Assembly (NCBI GenBank): GCA_963724625.1
Contig: CAVRVO010000004.1
Coordinates: 1 to 64,000, forward strand
Reading direction: 5' to 3'
Length of the DNA: 64,000 nt
From: DATBVX01 sp963724625
GTDB lineage: Bacteria > Pseudomonadota > Gammaproteobacteria > Steroidobacterales > Steroidobacteraceae
The notes below the pieces were generated by a model that was not told the DNA's origin, did no database searches, and was given only the letters and a program-made list of their open reading frames with translations. This document shows, piece by piece, positions 51,315 through 60,006 of this stretch. Made by a program: the position numbers and the translations under genes. How positions within the stretch are numbered: position 1 is the stretch's first letter; each line of letters begins with the position of its first letter.

Positions 51315-51949
51315 CGCGTGTCCCCTCGTGCGAGTGGCGCCGCCTGGCGACGGGCCAGATGATACCCGACCTCCCCGGCGCGACCGGTCCGGTGCAGGAT
51401 CCATTGGTCCGGAAGCGCCGGCGGACCCTCCCGGGCGGGCCGCTCGATATAGATGAATGCGCTCGGCGCCAGCCAGCCACGCGCCTCGAGCAGCGTGCAG
51501 ATTGTTTGCAGCGATTCATGAGTGAACGGCGGGTCGAGAAACACGATGTCGAATGCTTCCGGCGGCGATTCGAGATAGCGGCGCGCTTCAGCCAGCCTCG
51601 GTTCGGCTCCTTCGGCTTTCAACGTCGAAAGCGCGAGGTGCAAATGCTTGATGACCTCGGGCTCGCGATCGACGAACACCACCCGTGCGGCGCCACGCGA
51701 CAGCGCTTCGAGACCGAGTGCGCCCGAACCTGCGAACAGATCGAGGCAGCGACTTCCCGCGATCACCGGCTGCAGCCAGTTAAAGAGAGTCTCGCGCACA
51801 CGATCCGGCGTCGGCCTGAGTTCACTGAGTGACGGAAACTTCACCCGGCGGCCGCGCCAGCTACCCCCAATGATGCGCAGCTCGTTACGACCGCTCGGCC
51901 GCTGAGAATGGAGTGCGGAGTTCTTGCGACCGGGTGATTTTCTTGACAT
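51311..51949 (-). CDS. rsmD: 16S rRNA (guanine(966)-N(2))-methyltransferase RsmD
   Basis: 212 aa from the ATG at 51949; the frame extends to 52000. It has LRIIGGSWRGRRVKFP, RPTPDRVRETLFNWL, SAM motif CLDLFAGSGALGLEALSRGA and catalytic DPPF. It methylates G966 of 16S rRNA on the assembled 30S subunit. It is coupled to coaD by an ATGA overlap, as in many gammaproteobacteria. Confidence 0.96.
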   Translation of the reverse strand: MSRKSPGRKNSALHSQRPSGRNELRIIGGSWRGRRVKFPSLSELRPTPDRVRETLFNWLQPVIAGSRCLDLFAGSGALGLEALSRGAARVVFVDREPEVIKHLHLALSTLKAEGAEPRLAEARRYLESPPEAFDIVFLDPPFTHESLQTICTLLEARGWLAPSAFIYIERPAREGPPALPDQWILHRTGRAGEVGYHLARRQAAPLARGDTR

Positions 51950-52069
51950 TTCCGGGTTCGACCCCGAGAGGATGGCCGACTTGATGGCTGCGCCGCGCAC
52001 AGCGTAGGCTTGTCGCCACTAAAACGAGCGCCTACGCGCCCTTTTTCCGCGATCTTTCAGGAGCAAACC

Positions 52070-54268
52070 ATGAGGACCGTGCGCGCCGCAATCCTGCTGC
52101 TGACAGGGATGTTGCTGTCGGGTTGTTTCTCGGATTCGACCTCCGAAGGTGAGGCGAGTATCGGGCCAACCGATCCGACCAGCGGCAACGGAGCGCCGAC
52201 CACGCCGCCCCCGCCGACCGCCACAGCGTTCCGACCTCAGTTCCAACCTCTGAGTGGCATCTTCCCGTACCCGAACGATCTGTACTTCAGCGGCAGCACC
52301 GACGGCACGTTGAATCTACCGATAAACCCGTTCCAACCCACCGCGTCGACCATCAATCAGCTCGATGGCTTCTCGACTACTGCGTACATGTCGGTGCGCT
52401 TCGTGGCCGGCGCGATCGATGCGGCGACGCTGACTGCTGCCAACATGCGGGTGATCCAGTTGACGTTGGATAACGCGACAAAGGCTCCATCCCTCCCACC
52501 GGCCCCGGGTGCACAGCCTCCACAGGTATTGGCTTTCAACACGGACTACACCGCGACGGTGTCGCAAGAGCAGGGCTCCGCGGGCGGCACTTTGATCATT
52601 CAACCGACCAAGCCGCTGACCGCATCAGCCGGCTCGGTGAATTTCGGTTACCTCGTGCTGCTGACCAATGGCGTACATAGCACGACAGGCAGTGCCGCAG
52701 TCGCAGACGCCGACTACCAGACCGTACGAGACCAGGCGATCAGTGACATCCAGTCTGGCGCTACGACGCCAACCTGCACGCCGATCACTAACGTGACGCT
52801 CAATGCGATCTGCCGGCTGACGTTCGGGCATCTGCGCATCGGTGCGGCAACGGGGTTGAATCCGGCCAACGTCGTAGTCTCATTCAGTTTCTCGACGCAA
52901 TCGACTGCTGACACGCTCGGTTTCCTCGCAGGACAAATCGCTGCCTCCACCCCGAGCCCACCGGCAGTCTTCTCTCCTCCCGGCACCGGACCGACCGGAC
53001 ATCTCACGACGAAGGATCTGCTTGGGGCAGCTTCAGGTTCTCCCGGAATAGCAGACGTCTTTTTGGGAACGCTGCGCGTCCCTTACTACCTCTCCACCCC
53101 GAGCGTGGCGCCGACTGCGCCGGTCACGCGCTTCTGGACAGCAGCGGGCGCCTCGCCCGCTCCAGGTATCGACCCAGCGAGCCGAAATCTCACTCGCTTC
53201 AATCCCGTGCCGGCGAAAACGACAGATCTCGACATACCGCTGTTCGTCACGATGCCGAACGCGCTCGCGGGTCCTTTCGGAGTGAAGCCATCGACCGGCT
53301 GGCCGGTCGCGATCTTCCAGCACGGCCTGACGCGCAATCGCGTGGATGCAGTGGCAATGGCGGATGCGTTCGCATCAGCGGGCTTTGTGGTGGTCTCAAT
53401 CGATTTGCCACTGCATGGGATCACACCGGCAAATACCGCACTCGTGGCCCTCCGCCAGCCGGGACTCGAGCTGACGTTCGACCTTGACGTGAGCAACAAC
53501 ACTACCCTCGCCCCGGGTCCGGATGGCATCGTCGACGGCTCGGGTCAGAACTTCGTGAACCTGTCGAGCCTCCTGACGACACGCGACAACCTGCGCCAGG
53601 GCACGGTGGATTTACTGGCGCTCACGCGCGCGCTCTCGGCGCTCGATCTGGACGGTGATACCGTTTCAGACATCAATACAGGGAACATTCATTTCGTTGG
53701 TCATTCACTTGGGAGCATCGTTGGCGCGACGTATGCGCGATTCGGTGCTGGCGCGCTCACTGCATCACTCCTCATGACTGGCGGCGGTGTGGCGCGGACG
53801 ATCACCGACTCGCCCACTTTTGGACCGGCAATCAACAATGCGTTGACCGCGCAAGGTCTCATTCCGGGGACGACTCTGTACAACCAGTTCCTGCGCGATG
53901 CGCAAACCGCGGTCGACGCGGGAGATCCACTCAATTACATCCAGGCTTTGGTCGGTCTGAAGCCGGTGCACGTCACTCAAATCGTCGGGCCGCCGCCCGA
54001 TCAGGTGGTTCCGAACAGCTCCACGAAGCGAATGCTCGATGCCGCGGGAACGATGCTGAATAAAGTGAGCACACCGGGAGCGCATTCGACCAGCGCCGGC
54101 AGCGGCGGTTACGTCAACTTCACGGCGGGTGTTCATGGATCGGCGATCGACCCCACCTCTAACGCGACGGTGACGCGGGAGATCCAAAGCGAGGTGGTGA
54201 AATTCGCTGCCAGCAACGGCACGTTCATCGTCATCGATCCGGCGAACATTGCCGTGATTCAGCCGTAG
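52070..54268 (+). CDS. large lipase-like outer-membrane lipoprotein (VolA/Pla-1 family)
   Basis: 732 aa from the ATG at 52070 (AGGAG 7 nt upstream). The signal peptide ends in a perfect lipobox, MLLSGCF (lipid-modified Cys about 19). Then come a Thr/Pro/Gly-rich linker and a beta-rich region (residues about 50-400). An alpha/beta-hydrolase domain has FQHGLTRNRVDAVAMADAF, nucleophile motif HFVGHSLGSIVG and acid region around LKPVHVTQIVGPPPDQVVP. The terminal His is in NFTAGVHGSAID. Full-length relatives are extracellular or surface lipoprotein phospholipases/lipases of gammaproteobacteria. Cys-anchoring suggests the outer membrane. Confidence 0.85.
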   Translation: MRTVRAAILLLTGMLLSGCFSDSTSEGEASIGPTDPTSGNGAPTTPPPPTATAFRPQFQPLSGIFPYPNDLYFSGSTDGTLNLPINPFQPTASTINQLDGFSTTAYMSVRFVAGAIDAATLTAANMRVIQLTLDNATKAPSLPPAPGAQPPQVLAFNTDYTATVSQEQGSAGGTLIIQPTKPLTASAGSVNFGYLVLLTNGVHSTTGSAAVADADYQTVRDQAISDIQSGATTPTCTPITNVTLNAICRLTFGHLRIGAATGLNPANVVVSFSFSTQSTADTLGFLAGQIAASTPSPPAVFSPPGTGPTGHLTTKDLLGAASGSPGIADVFLGTLRVPYYLSTPSVAPTAPVTRFWTAAGASPAPGIDPASRNLTRFNPVPAKTTDLDIPLFVTMPNALAGPFGVKPSTGWPVAIFQHGLTRNRVDAVAMADAFASAGFVVVSIDLPLHGITPANTALVALRQPGLELTFDLDVSNNTTLAPGPDGIVDGSGQNFVNLSSLLTTRDNLRQGTVDLLALTRALSALDLDGDTVSDINTGNIHFVGHSLGSIVGATYARFGAGALTASLLMTGGGVARTITDSPTFGPAINNALTAQGLIPGTTLYNQFLRDAQTAVDAGDPLNYIQALVGLKPVHVTQIVGPPPDQVVPNSSTKRMLDAAGTMLNKVSTPGAHSTSAGSGGYVNFTAGVHGSAIDPTSNATVTREIQSEVVKFAASNGTFIVIDPANIAVIQP

Positions 54269-54287
54269 CCGAAAGGCATGCAACGTG

Positions 54288-54316
54288 AAGGGCGGCTTCG
54301 GCCGCCCTTGTTTTTT
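54288..54316 (+). terminator. intrinsic terminator of the lipase-like gene
   Basis: AAGGGCGGC and GCCGCCCTT form a 9-bp stem with a TTCG tetraloop followed by G and six T: a strong Rho-independent terminator just before ftsY. A TACAAT -10-like box at 54324-54329 may belong to the ftsY promoter. Confidence 0.95.
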
Positions 54317-54349
54317 CATCGGTTACAATCCTCGCGCGAATCCACACCG

Positions 54350-55330
54350 ATGTTCACCAAGCGCTCCAATCCTGCTGCCGTAACTCCCCCCGATGACACG
54401 CGGCGCGGGTTTATCACGCGCCTGCGGGCACGCCTCAACAAGGGCGACTCCTGGCTTACCTACGATCTCGCCAATCTCCTGCCCGGTCGCGCGATCGATG
54501 CCGAAGTCCTGGATGAGCTCGAAACGCGCCTCCTGACGGCAGATGTCGGCGTCGATGCGACGGAACGAATCCTCGGTGATCTCAGGAGCCGCGTTGAACG
54601 CAAGGAGCTCAAGGACTTCGAGGCGCTGCTCGGCGCGCTGCGCAACTCTCTCATCGAGCTGCTCACACCCAGCGCGCAACCGCTGCAAGTCGACGCATCG
54701 CAACGGCCGTTCGCGATCCTCGTGGTTGGCGTCAACGGCTCGGGCAAAACTACGACGATAGGCAAGCTCGCAGGACGCCTGACGGCGCAGGGCCTCAAAG
54801 TGATGCTCGCCGCGGGAGATACCTTTCGTGCCGCTGCGATCGAGCAGCTCGAAACGTGGGGTCGGCGCAATGGCGTGCCGGTCATCGCTCAGCAGACGGG
54901 CGCCGATCCTGCGGCCGTGATCTTCGATGCACTTCAGGCAGCTCGAGCCCGCGGCATCGACGTCCTGATCGCCGACACCGCGGGACGCCTGCAAACCCAG
55001 TCGCACCTGATGGACGAGCTCAAGAAGGTAAAGCGCGTCATTCAGAGACTGGACGCGAGTGCTCCGCACGAGGTCCTCCTGGTGCTCGATGCCGGCCTCG
55101 GTCAGAACAGCATCGCGCAGGCCGAACAGTTCAACGACGCGCTCGGCGTGACCGGACTGGTGGTGACGAAGCTCGACGGGACCGCGAAGGGCGGCGCTGT
55201 AATCGCGATGGCCGATCGACTCAGGCTTCCGATCCGGTACATCGGTATCGGCGAGCAGGTCGAGGATTTCGGCGAGTTCGAAGCCGGCCCGTTTGTCGAT
55301 GCCCTGCTCGGTACTGGCGGTGATGCGTGA
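54350..55330 (+). CDS. ftsY: signal recognition particle receptor FtsY
   Basis: 326 aa from the ATG at 54350. The NG domain has ILVVGVNGSGKTTTIGKLAG (G1), DTAGRL (G3) and TKLDGTAKGG (G4), plus GDTFRAAAIEQLE. The acidic A domain common in Escherichia coli FtsY is nearly absent, with only about 30 residues before the N domain. It binds SRP at the inner membrane for co-translational targeting. It overlaps ftsE by 4 bp in the ftsYEX operon. Confidence 0.97.
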   Translation: MFTKRSNPAAVTPPDDTRRGFITRLRARLNKGDSWLTYDLANLLPGRAIDAEVLDELETRLLTADVGVDATERILGDLRSRVERKELKDFEALLGALRNSLIELLTPSAQPLQVDASQRPFAILVVGVNGSGKTTTIGKLAGRLTAQGLKVMLAAGDTFRAAAIEQLETWGRRNGVPVIAQQTGADPAAVIFDALQAARARGIDVLIADTAGRLQTQSHLMDELKKVKRVIQRLDASAPHEVLLVLDAGLGQNSIAQAEQFNDALGVTGLVVTKLDGTAKGGAVIAMADRLRLPIRYIGIGEQVEDFGEFEAGPFVDALLGTGGDA

Positions 55331-56007
55331 TCCACTTCGAGCAGGTGCACAAGCGCTATCCAAATGGCCGCGAAGCACTGAGTGATGTGACGCTCAACGT
55401 GTCGGACGGGGAGATGGTGTTTCTCACCGGTCATTCGGGAGCGGGCAAGAGCACGGTGCTGAAGCTGATCGCCCTCATCGATCGGCCCAGTCGCGGGCGC
55501 GTAATCGTCAACCACCAGAACACCTCCGGCGTGGCCCGGCGTCGCATCCCTGCATTCCGCCGTCAGATCGGCGTCGTGTTCCAGGATCACAAGCTCCTGC
55601 ACGATCGCCCCATATTCGACAACGTGGCACTGCCGCTGGTGATATCGGGCATGCGCCGTCGCGAACTCGACAAACGCGTGCGGGCTGCGCTCGATCAGGT
55701 AGGGCTCCTCGGCAAGGAAAATCTCGCGCCGCTGGAACTGTCGACGGGTGAGCAGCAACGCGTCGGGATCGCGCGTGCTGTGGTGAGCAAGCCGCTCGTG
55801 CTGATTGCCGACGAGCCCACCGGTAACCTGGACCCGGAGCTGGCGCTCGAGATCATGCGGGTCTTCCGCCGCCTCAACGATGTCGGCGTCACTGTGATGG
55901 TAGCGACGCACGACGTGCACCTCGTCGATCATTTCGGCCTGCGACGCATTGCGCTCGATCACGGCCGCGTTGCGGAGAATGACGACGAGGTGGGTCATGC
56001 CGGATAG
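55327..56007 (+). CDS. ftsE: cell division ATP-binding protein FtsE
   Basis: 226 aa from the GTG at 55327. Walker A GHSGAGKSTVLK, ABC signature LSTGEQQRVGIAR and Walker B LIADEPTGNLD are present. The signature has LSTGE in place of the usual LSGGE. FtsEX is a mechanotransmitter that activates peptidoglycan amidases at the septum. It overlaps ftsX by 11 bp. Confidence 0.96.
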   Translation: MIHFEQVHKRYPNGREALSDVTLNVSDGEMVFLTGHSGAGKSTVLKLIALIDRPSRGRVIVNHQNTSGVARRRIPAFRRQIGVVFQDHKLLHDRPIFDNVALPLVISGMRRRELDKRVRAALDQVGLLGKENLAPLELSTGEQQRVGIARAVVSKPLVLIADEPTGNLDPELALEIMRVFRRLNDVGVTVMVATHDVHLVDHFGLRRIALDHGRVAENDDEVGHAG

Positions 56008-56986
56008 CATCACCGCACCTTCCCGACCGCGAATCGCCACAGCGCGACGTGGGCCGCTGGAATCCCTCAGCGTCTACATCGAGCGCCACGCACAGACCTT
56101 CGTCGCATCTCTCGGCCGCCTCACGCGCCAGCCTCTCGCAACTCTCATGACCATTGCAGTCATCGGTATCGCCCTGGCATTGCCACTTTGCCTGAATCTT
56201 TTGGTCGACAATGTGCGTGCTGCGACCGGCACCTGGGGCGGCACGGTCGAGTTGTCCGTCTACCTCAAGCCGGACGTCAAACTTGCCAAGGCAGAGCAAC
56301 TGGCTAGCGCTTTGCGGCAAAGATCAGGCATCGCGAGCGTGGACGTCATTGCAGCGGATGATGCCCTGAAGGAGTTCCGCGAGTTCTCGGGCTTCGGTGC
56401 GGCCCTCGATGCGCTTACCGACAATCCCTTGCCGCATACGCTCGTCATTCGCCCTTCACAGGATCGCGCCACCTCGCCTGCGCACCTGGATGCTTTGCGT
56501 CGTTATCTGCAGAACTGGCCGGAGGTTGATCTGGTGCAGGTCGACACTGAATGGGTCGAACGACTGCAATCGATCCTCGACGTGGCGCGACGGCTCCTGC
56601 TGCTCGCCGCCGTGTTGCTGGGTGTTGGGGTGATCGTCATCGTCGGCAACACTATCCGGCTGGACATCGAAAACCGGCGCACGGAGATCGAAGTCACCAA
56701 GCTGGTGGGTGGATCGGATGCCTTCGTGCGTCGGCCGTTTCTCTACAGTGGATTCTGGTATGGGCTGGGCGGAAGCCTGCTCGCCTGGGGGCTGGTGACC
56801 GTCGGACTCCGGTTACTCGAAGCACCGGTAAATCGTCTGGCTGGCCTTTACGGCAGCAGCTTCAGGCTCGTAGAGCTCGATCCGCGCATGACCGCGATCC
56901 TGCTCGGCGCCGGCGCGATCCTCGGTTGGCTCGGCTCGTGGCTCGCCACTGCGCGGCACTTGCGCGCGATTGAACCGAGCGCATGA
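55997..56986 (+). CDS. ftsX: cell division protein FtsX
   Basis: 329 aa from the ATG at 55997. The N-terminal cytosolic region precedes the first transmembrane helix (LMTIAVIGIALALPLCLNLL). An extracytoplasmic domain (GTVELSVYLKPDVKLAKAE) follows, then three C-terminal helices (LLLAAVLLGVGVIVIVGNTI, FWYGLGGSLLAWGLVTVGL, GAGAILGWLGSWLA). IRLDIENRRTEIEVTKLVGG is the family signature. It is the membrane partner of FtsE. Confidence 0.96.
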   Translation: MPDSITAPSRPRIATARRGPLESLSVYIERHAQTFVASLGRLTRQPLATLMTIAVIGIALALPLCLNLLVDNVRAATGTWGGTVELSVYLKPDVKLAKAEQLASALRQRSGIASVDVIAADDALKEFREFSGFGAALDALTDNPLPHTLVIRPSQDRATSPAHLDALRRYLQNWPEVDLVQVDTEWVERLQSILDVARRLLLLAAVLLGVGVIVIVGNTIRLDIENRRTEIEVTKLVGGSDAFVRRPFLYSGFWYGLGGSLLAWGLVTVGLRLLEAPVNRLAGLYGSSFRLVELDPRMTAILLGAGAILGWLGSWLATARHLRAIEPSA

Positions 56987-57051
56987 TTCGCAATCTCAAT
57001 CCCGGGCGTGACGCGACTGCCCTACGATAGGGCGCTACAAGGAGAAGAACG

Positions 57052-57651
57052 ATGCAACTGAGCTCGCGGCTGGTGTTGGCAGGGGTCTTGATGACCCTGG
57101 TGGCCGCCTGTTCCTCCTCGAGCAATCGCCTCGTGAGCTCGTGGAAGGATCCTTCCGTCAAGAAACTGGCTTTTCAGCGCATCGTCACTATCGCACTCAC
57201 CGAGGACGGACCGACACGGCGAGCCGCGGAAAAGGAGATGGCTGCGATCATCGGGCCCAAAGCGGTGCCTTCCTCGCAGGTCATCCCGGATGCCGATATC
57301 CGCGATGCCGACAAGGTACGCGCCAAGCTGACAGCCGAGGGTTTCGATGGCGCGATCACGATGCGCCTGGTCGATGCGACGACCAAGGTGAAAAGCACGC
57401 GCGATCCGGTGCCAACGGCCTACTACGAGGTCTGGGGTTACTACCGATTCGCCTGGGTGGCGGATCGTCCGCCCGACTACCTCACGGCCGAACAGAAGCT
57501 GCAGATCGAGTGCAACATCTATTCACTCCAGACTGGCAAGTTGCTGTGGACCGGGACGAGCGAAGTGATGCAGCCGCACCTCGTGGAGACGGCCGTACAG
57601 GATGTGGCGGACCTCGTCAGGCGACGTCTGAAGAGTGAGGGCCTGATCTAG
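57052..57651 (+). CDS. DUF4136-like lipoprotein
   Basis: 199 aa. The signal peptide ends in the lipobox LVAACS (Cys about 20), and the mature protein contains NRLVSSWKDPSVKKLAFQRI, EGFDGAITMRLVDATTK and YNIYSLQTGKLLWTGTSE-like strands. The layout resembles DUF4136-type periplasmic lipoproteins. Function is unknown. It lies 65 bp after ftsX on the same strand but with its own ribosome-binding site (AAGGAG), so it may be an independent unit. Confidence 0.7.
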   Translation: MQLSSRLVLAGVLMTLVAACSSSSNRLVSSWKDPSVKKLAFQRIVTIALTEDGPTRRAAEKEMAAIIGPKAVPSSQVIPDADIRDADKVRAKLTAEGFDGAITMRLVDATTKVKSTRDPVPTAYYEVWGYYRFAWVADRPPDYLTAEQKLQIECNIYSLQTGKLLWTGTSEVMQPHLVETAVQDVADLVRRRLKSEGLI

Positions 57652-57665
57652 GCCCGAGCGACGAC

Positions 57666-58415
57666 CTATTCTGCGACGTTGGTTGCGCAGCTCGCTCCCG
57701 ACCAGACCTTGGTGAGGTGTTCGACGACGAGTGTCGGTCGCTCCGCGCCACCATCAGGACCCGCCTGCATCGCGATCTGGCCATTCAGGCTGACCAGCAA
57801 CTCTTCGCCCGGGAGCTTGCGTACTGCAAGGTATGCCTTCTCGAGCGCCGCGGTTTCCGTCGAGGGCGCTACCGGCATCTTGATCTGCGTTCGGCACTCG
57901 CGAAACACCGCAGCATCAGCCATGTAACTGTACATGCCGCGCATCGGTCCGCGTGGTTCGAGCGGCCGGTAACTGGCGTTACGCTTGAGCTCGTAGTTGA
58001 GCGCAGAGTCGATCGGCTTGCCGCCGCTGGCCAGCTTGCGCAAGGTTTCGGAATTCTCGATCGAAAACATTACGGGCTCACCACTGCCATGCAGGACGAC
58101 GTTTTGTGCATCCGGAGTCATGTTCCAGGTGCCGATGTCGTCAAGCGTTTCGCCTTCGCCGGAACCCTTGCCGAGATAGGTGGTGCGCAGAAAGAACACG
58201 CGGTCGGCTCGCACGTCGAGCTGGTAGCGAATTCCCGCGCAGTCCGCACAGGGCAAGTCGCCGCGGTAGATGGCAGGTAGCACCGCACCCGCGAGCATTC
58301 GCACATCGGGCGATGCGACAGGAGGAGTGATCTTGCGGTTGGGGTTGTCTCCCACAGCCACGCAACCGGCCACGATCATGACTGCGCTCGATAAGACGAG
58401 AGTCCGGATCTTCAT
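57666..58415 (-). CDS. NlpE-like envelope lipoprotein
   Basis: 249 aa from the ATG at 58415 (GGAG 4 nt upstream). The lipobox is VAGCVAV. The mature protein starts with the NlpE N-terminal pattern YRGDLPCADCAGI (with the CxxC pair), then FFLRTTYLGKGSGEGETLDD and GTWNMTPDAQNVVLHG. NlpE activates the Cpx response and senses lipoprotein sorting in Escherichia coli; an NlpE-type role here is by similarity of the N-terminal domain only. The C-terminal part is unfamiliar. Confidence 0.75.
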   Translation of the reverse strand: MKIRTLVLSSAVMIVAGCVAVGDNPNRKITPPVASPDVRMLAGAVLPAIYRGDLPCADCAGIRYQLDVRADRVFFLRTTYLGKGSGEGETLDDIGTWNMTPDAQNVVLHGSGEPVMFSIENSETLRKLASGGKPIDSALNYELKRNASYRPLEPRGPMRGMYSYMADAAVFRECRTQIKMPVAPSTETAALEKAYLAVRKLPGEELLVSLNGQIAMQAGPDGGAERPTLVVEHLTKVWSGASCATNVAE

Positions 58416-58450
58416 GTCACTCCTCATCGCCCTCGCGATCAGGTCTTCCA

Positions 58451-58843
58451 TTAGCCGGGCTTGGCGGTCTGGTCGACTGCCCAGCCCTTTTCGGCATCCT
58501 GGCAAACGATATAGCTGCCTTGTCCGTCGACAGCCTTGGCGTGGTTCGTAACGCGGACCCGCTTGCAAGTGACGCCTGCGGCGGTTTTGAATGCGCCGCG
58601 GCTTTCCACCTCGCCAGAATTGCCGGTCGCTGGATTACTCCAGCTCTTTTTGGCATTGGCGTCCTGGTCGTCCAGGACTTGGGTGACGGTCTCCTTGAGG
58701 AGCCGCATGTCTTCGTCGTTGAAGTAGCTCACTGGCGATTTGCTGAGAAAGTCGAGATTCCCGGCATGAACTGGCGAACCAGTGGCGACCAGAAATCCGG
58801 CCAACCCTGCTAGAGCCAGCCATCTGCTGATTCGATCGGACAT
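58451..58843 (-). CDS. small exported surface-antigen-like protein (RT0821/Lpp0805 type)
   Basis: 130 aa from the ATG at 58843 (GAGGTGACT upstream). A signal peptide (WLALAGLAGFLVATGSPVHAG) is followed by DEDMRLLKETVTQVLDD, WSNPATGNSGEVES and GVTCKRVRVTN with CQDAEKGWAVD. This pattern is shared by the RT0821/Lpp0805 surface-protein group and by 17-kDa antigen tails, though the glycine zipper usual in that family is missing. Function is unknown. Confidence 0.65.
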   Translation of the reverse strand: MSDRISRWLALAGLAGFLVATGSPVHAGNLDFLSKSPVSYFNDEDMRLLKETVTQVLDDQDANAKKSWSNPATGNSGEVESRGAFKTAAGVTCKRVRVTNHAKAVDGQGSYIVCQDAEKGWAVDQTAKPG

Positions 58844-59045
58844 AGTCACCTCGATTTCCGGAACCGCCCTAAGGGCGCCTATCGGGGCTCGGATCGTAGC
58901 CTGCCGGGCCGGGGCTGCACATTGGCACTTGAGTGGCGATTGAAGAGCGCAGCCCGGAAGGAACACGCAGGGCCCGACGGCCTGATGCAAGCGTAACGTA
59001 TTGACGGACTTCAAAAAGCTCCCCGAGGCCGAACTTAATTGGCTG

Positions 59046-59072
59046 TTAGCACTCTAATTGCCAGACTGCTAA
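59046..59072 (+). promoter_or_regulatory. CIRCE-like operator (HrcA site) upstream of rpoH
   Basis: TTAGCACTC-N9-GACTGCTAA lies 44 bp before the rpoH start. The CIRCE consensus is TTAGCACTC-N9-GAGTGCTAA, so 17 of 18 arm positions match with the exact 9-bp spacer. It implies HrcA repression of rpoH. Confidence 0.8.
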
Positions 59073-59116
59073 ACTGTCGCCCGTTTTGCGGGTCCTTGGG
59101 AGGTTTAACGAAGTCC

Positions 59117-59998
59117 ATGACTAATGCTCTTGTCGTCAAGAATCCCGAAACACTTCTTTCTGGTCCGCTGGGTAGCCTCGACGCTTATATCGAGCGCGTC
59201 TCGCAGATCCCGGTATTGAGCCGCGAGTCTGAGCTCGAACTCGCCACCCGTTTTCACCGCGACAACGATCTCGACGCGGCCCGACAGCTGGTGCTCGCGC
59301 ACCTGCGTTTCGTGGTCCATGTCGCGCGCGGCTATATGGGCTATGGGCTGCCCGTTGGTGATCTGATCCAGGAAGGCAACGTCGGTCTCATGAAAGCGGT
59401 AAAGCGCTTCGACCCGTCGGTCGGAGTGCGGCTGGTTTCATTTGCCGTGCACTGGATCCGCGCCGAAATCCACGAATACGTGCTGCGCAACTGGCGCCTG
59501 GTGAAGGTCGCCACCACCAAGGCGCAGCGCAAGCTGTTTTTCAACCTGCGTCGTCTCAAGAAGAATCTGGCCTGGCTTTCGGATGCGGAAACGCGCGCAG
59601 TGGCCAGGGATCTGGGCGTGACGCCGGCTGAAGTCACTGAAATGGAAAAGCGCCTGTCGGCGCGTGACCTGTCGTTCGATCCCGTTCCGGAAGGTGACGA
59701 CGAGGATACCTACTCACCCGCGATGTATCTGCCCGCCGCGGATTCCGATCCGTCGATCGCGGTCGAAGAGCAGGAGTGGGAAGACACCACTGCTGACAGG
59801 CTCAGCGAAGCGCTCGAGACACTTGATGCGCGTAGCCGGGATATCCTCAAGAGCCGCTGGATGACCGAAAGCAAAGCGACGTTGCATGAGCTCGCCGCTC
59901 GCTACAACGTCTCCGCGGAACGCATTCGCCAGATCGAAGCGAATGCCATCAAGAAGCTTCGGGCGCTCATCGCGCCCGAAGTGGCTCTCGAAGCCTGA
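59117..59998 (+). CDS. rpoH: RNA polymerase heat-shock sigma factor RpoH (sigma-32)
   Basis: 293 aa from the ATG at 59117. Region 2 (LAHLRFVVHVARGYMGYGLP, DLIQEGNVGLMKAVKRFDP) precedes the RpoH box QRKLFFNLRRLKK, and region 4 reads LHELAARYNVSAERIRQIE. Placement after ftsYEX is conserved in gammaproteobacteria. It directs heat-shock gene transcription. A CIRCE-like operator in its upstream region suggests HrcA control on top of the usual post-transcriptional control. Confidence 0.97.
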   Translation: MTNALVVKNPETLLSGPLGSLDAYIERVSQIPVLSRESELELATRFHRDNDLDAARQLVLAHLRFVVHVARGYMGYGLPVGDLIQEGNVGLMKAVKRFDPSVGVRLVSFAVHWIRAEIHEYVLRNWRLVKVATTKAQRKLFFNLRRLKKNLAWLSDAETRAVARDLGVTPAEVTEMEKRLSARDLSFDPVPEGDDEDTYSPAMYLPAADSDPSIAVEEQEWEDTTADRLSEALETLDARSRDILKSRWMTESKATLHELAARYNVSAERIRQIEANAIKKLRALIAPEVALEA

Positions 59999-60006
59999 GC
60001 AGATAA

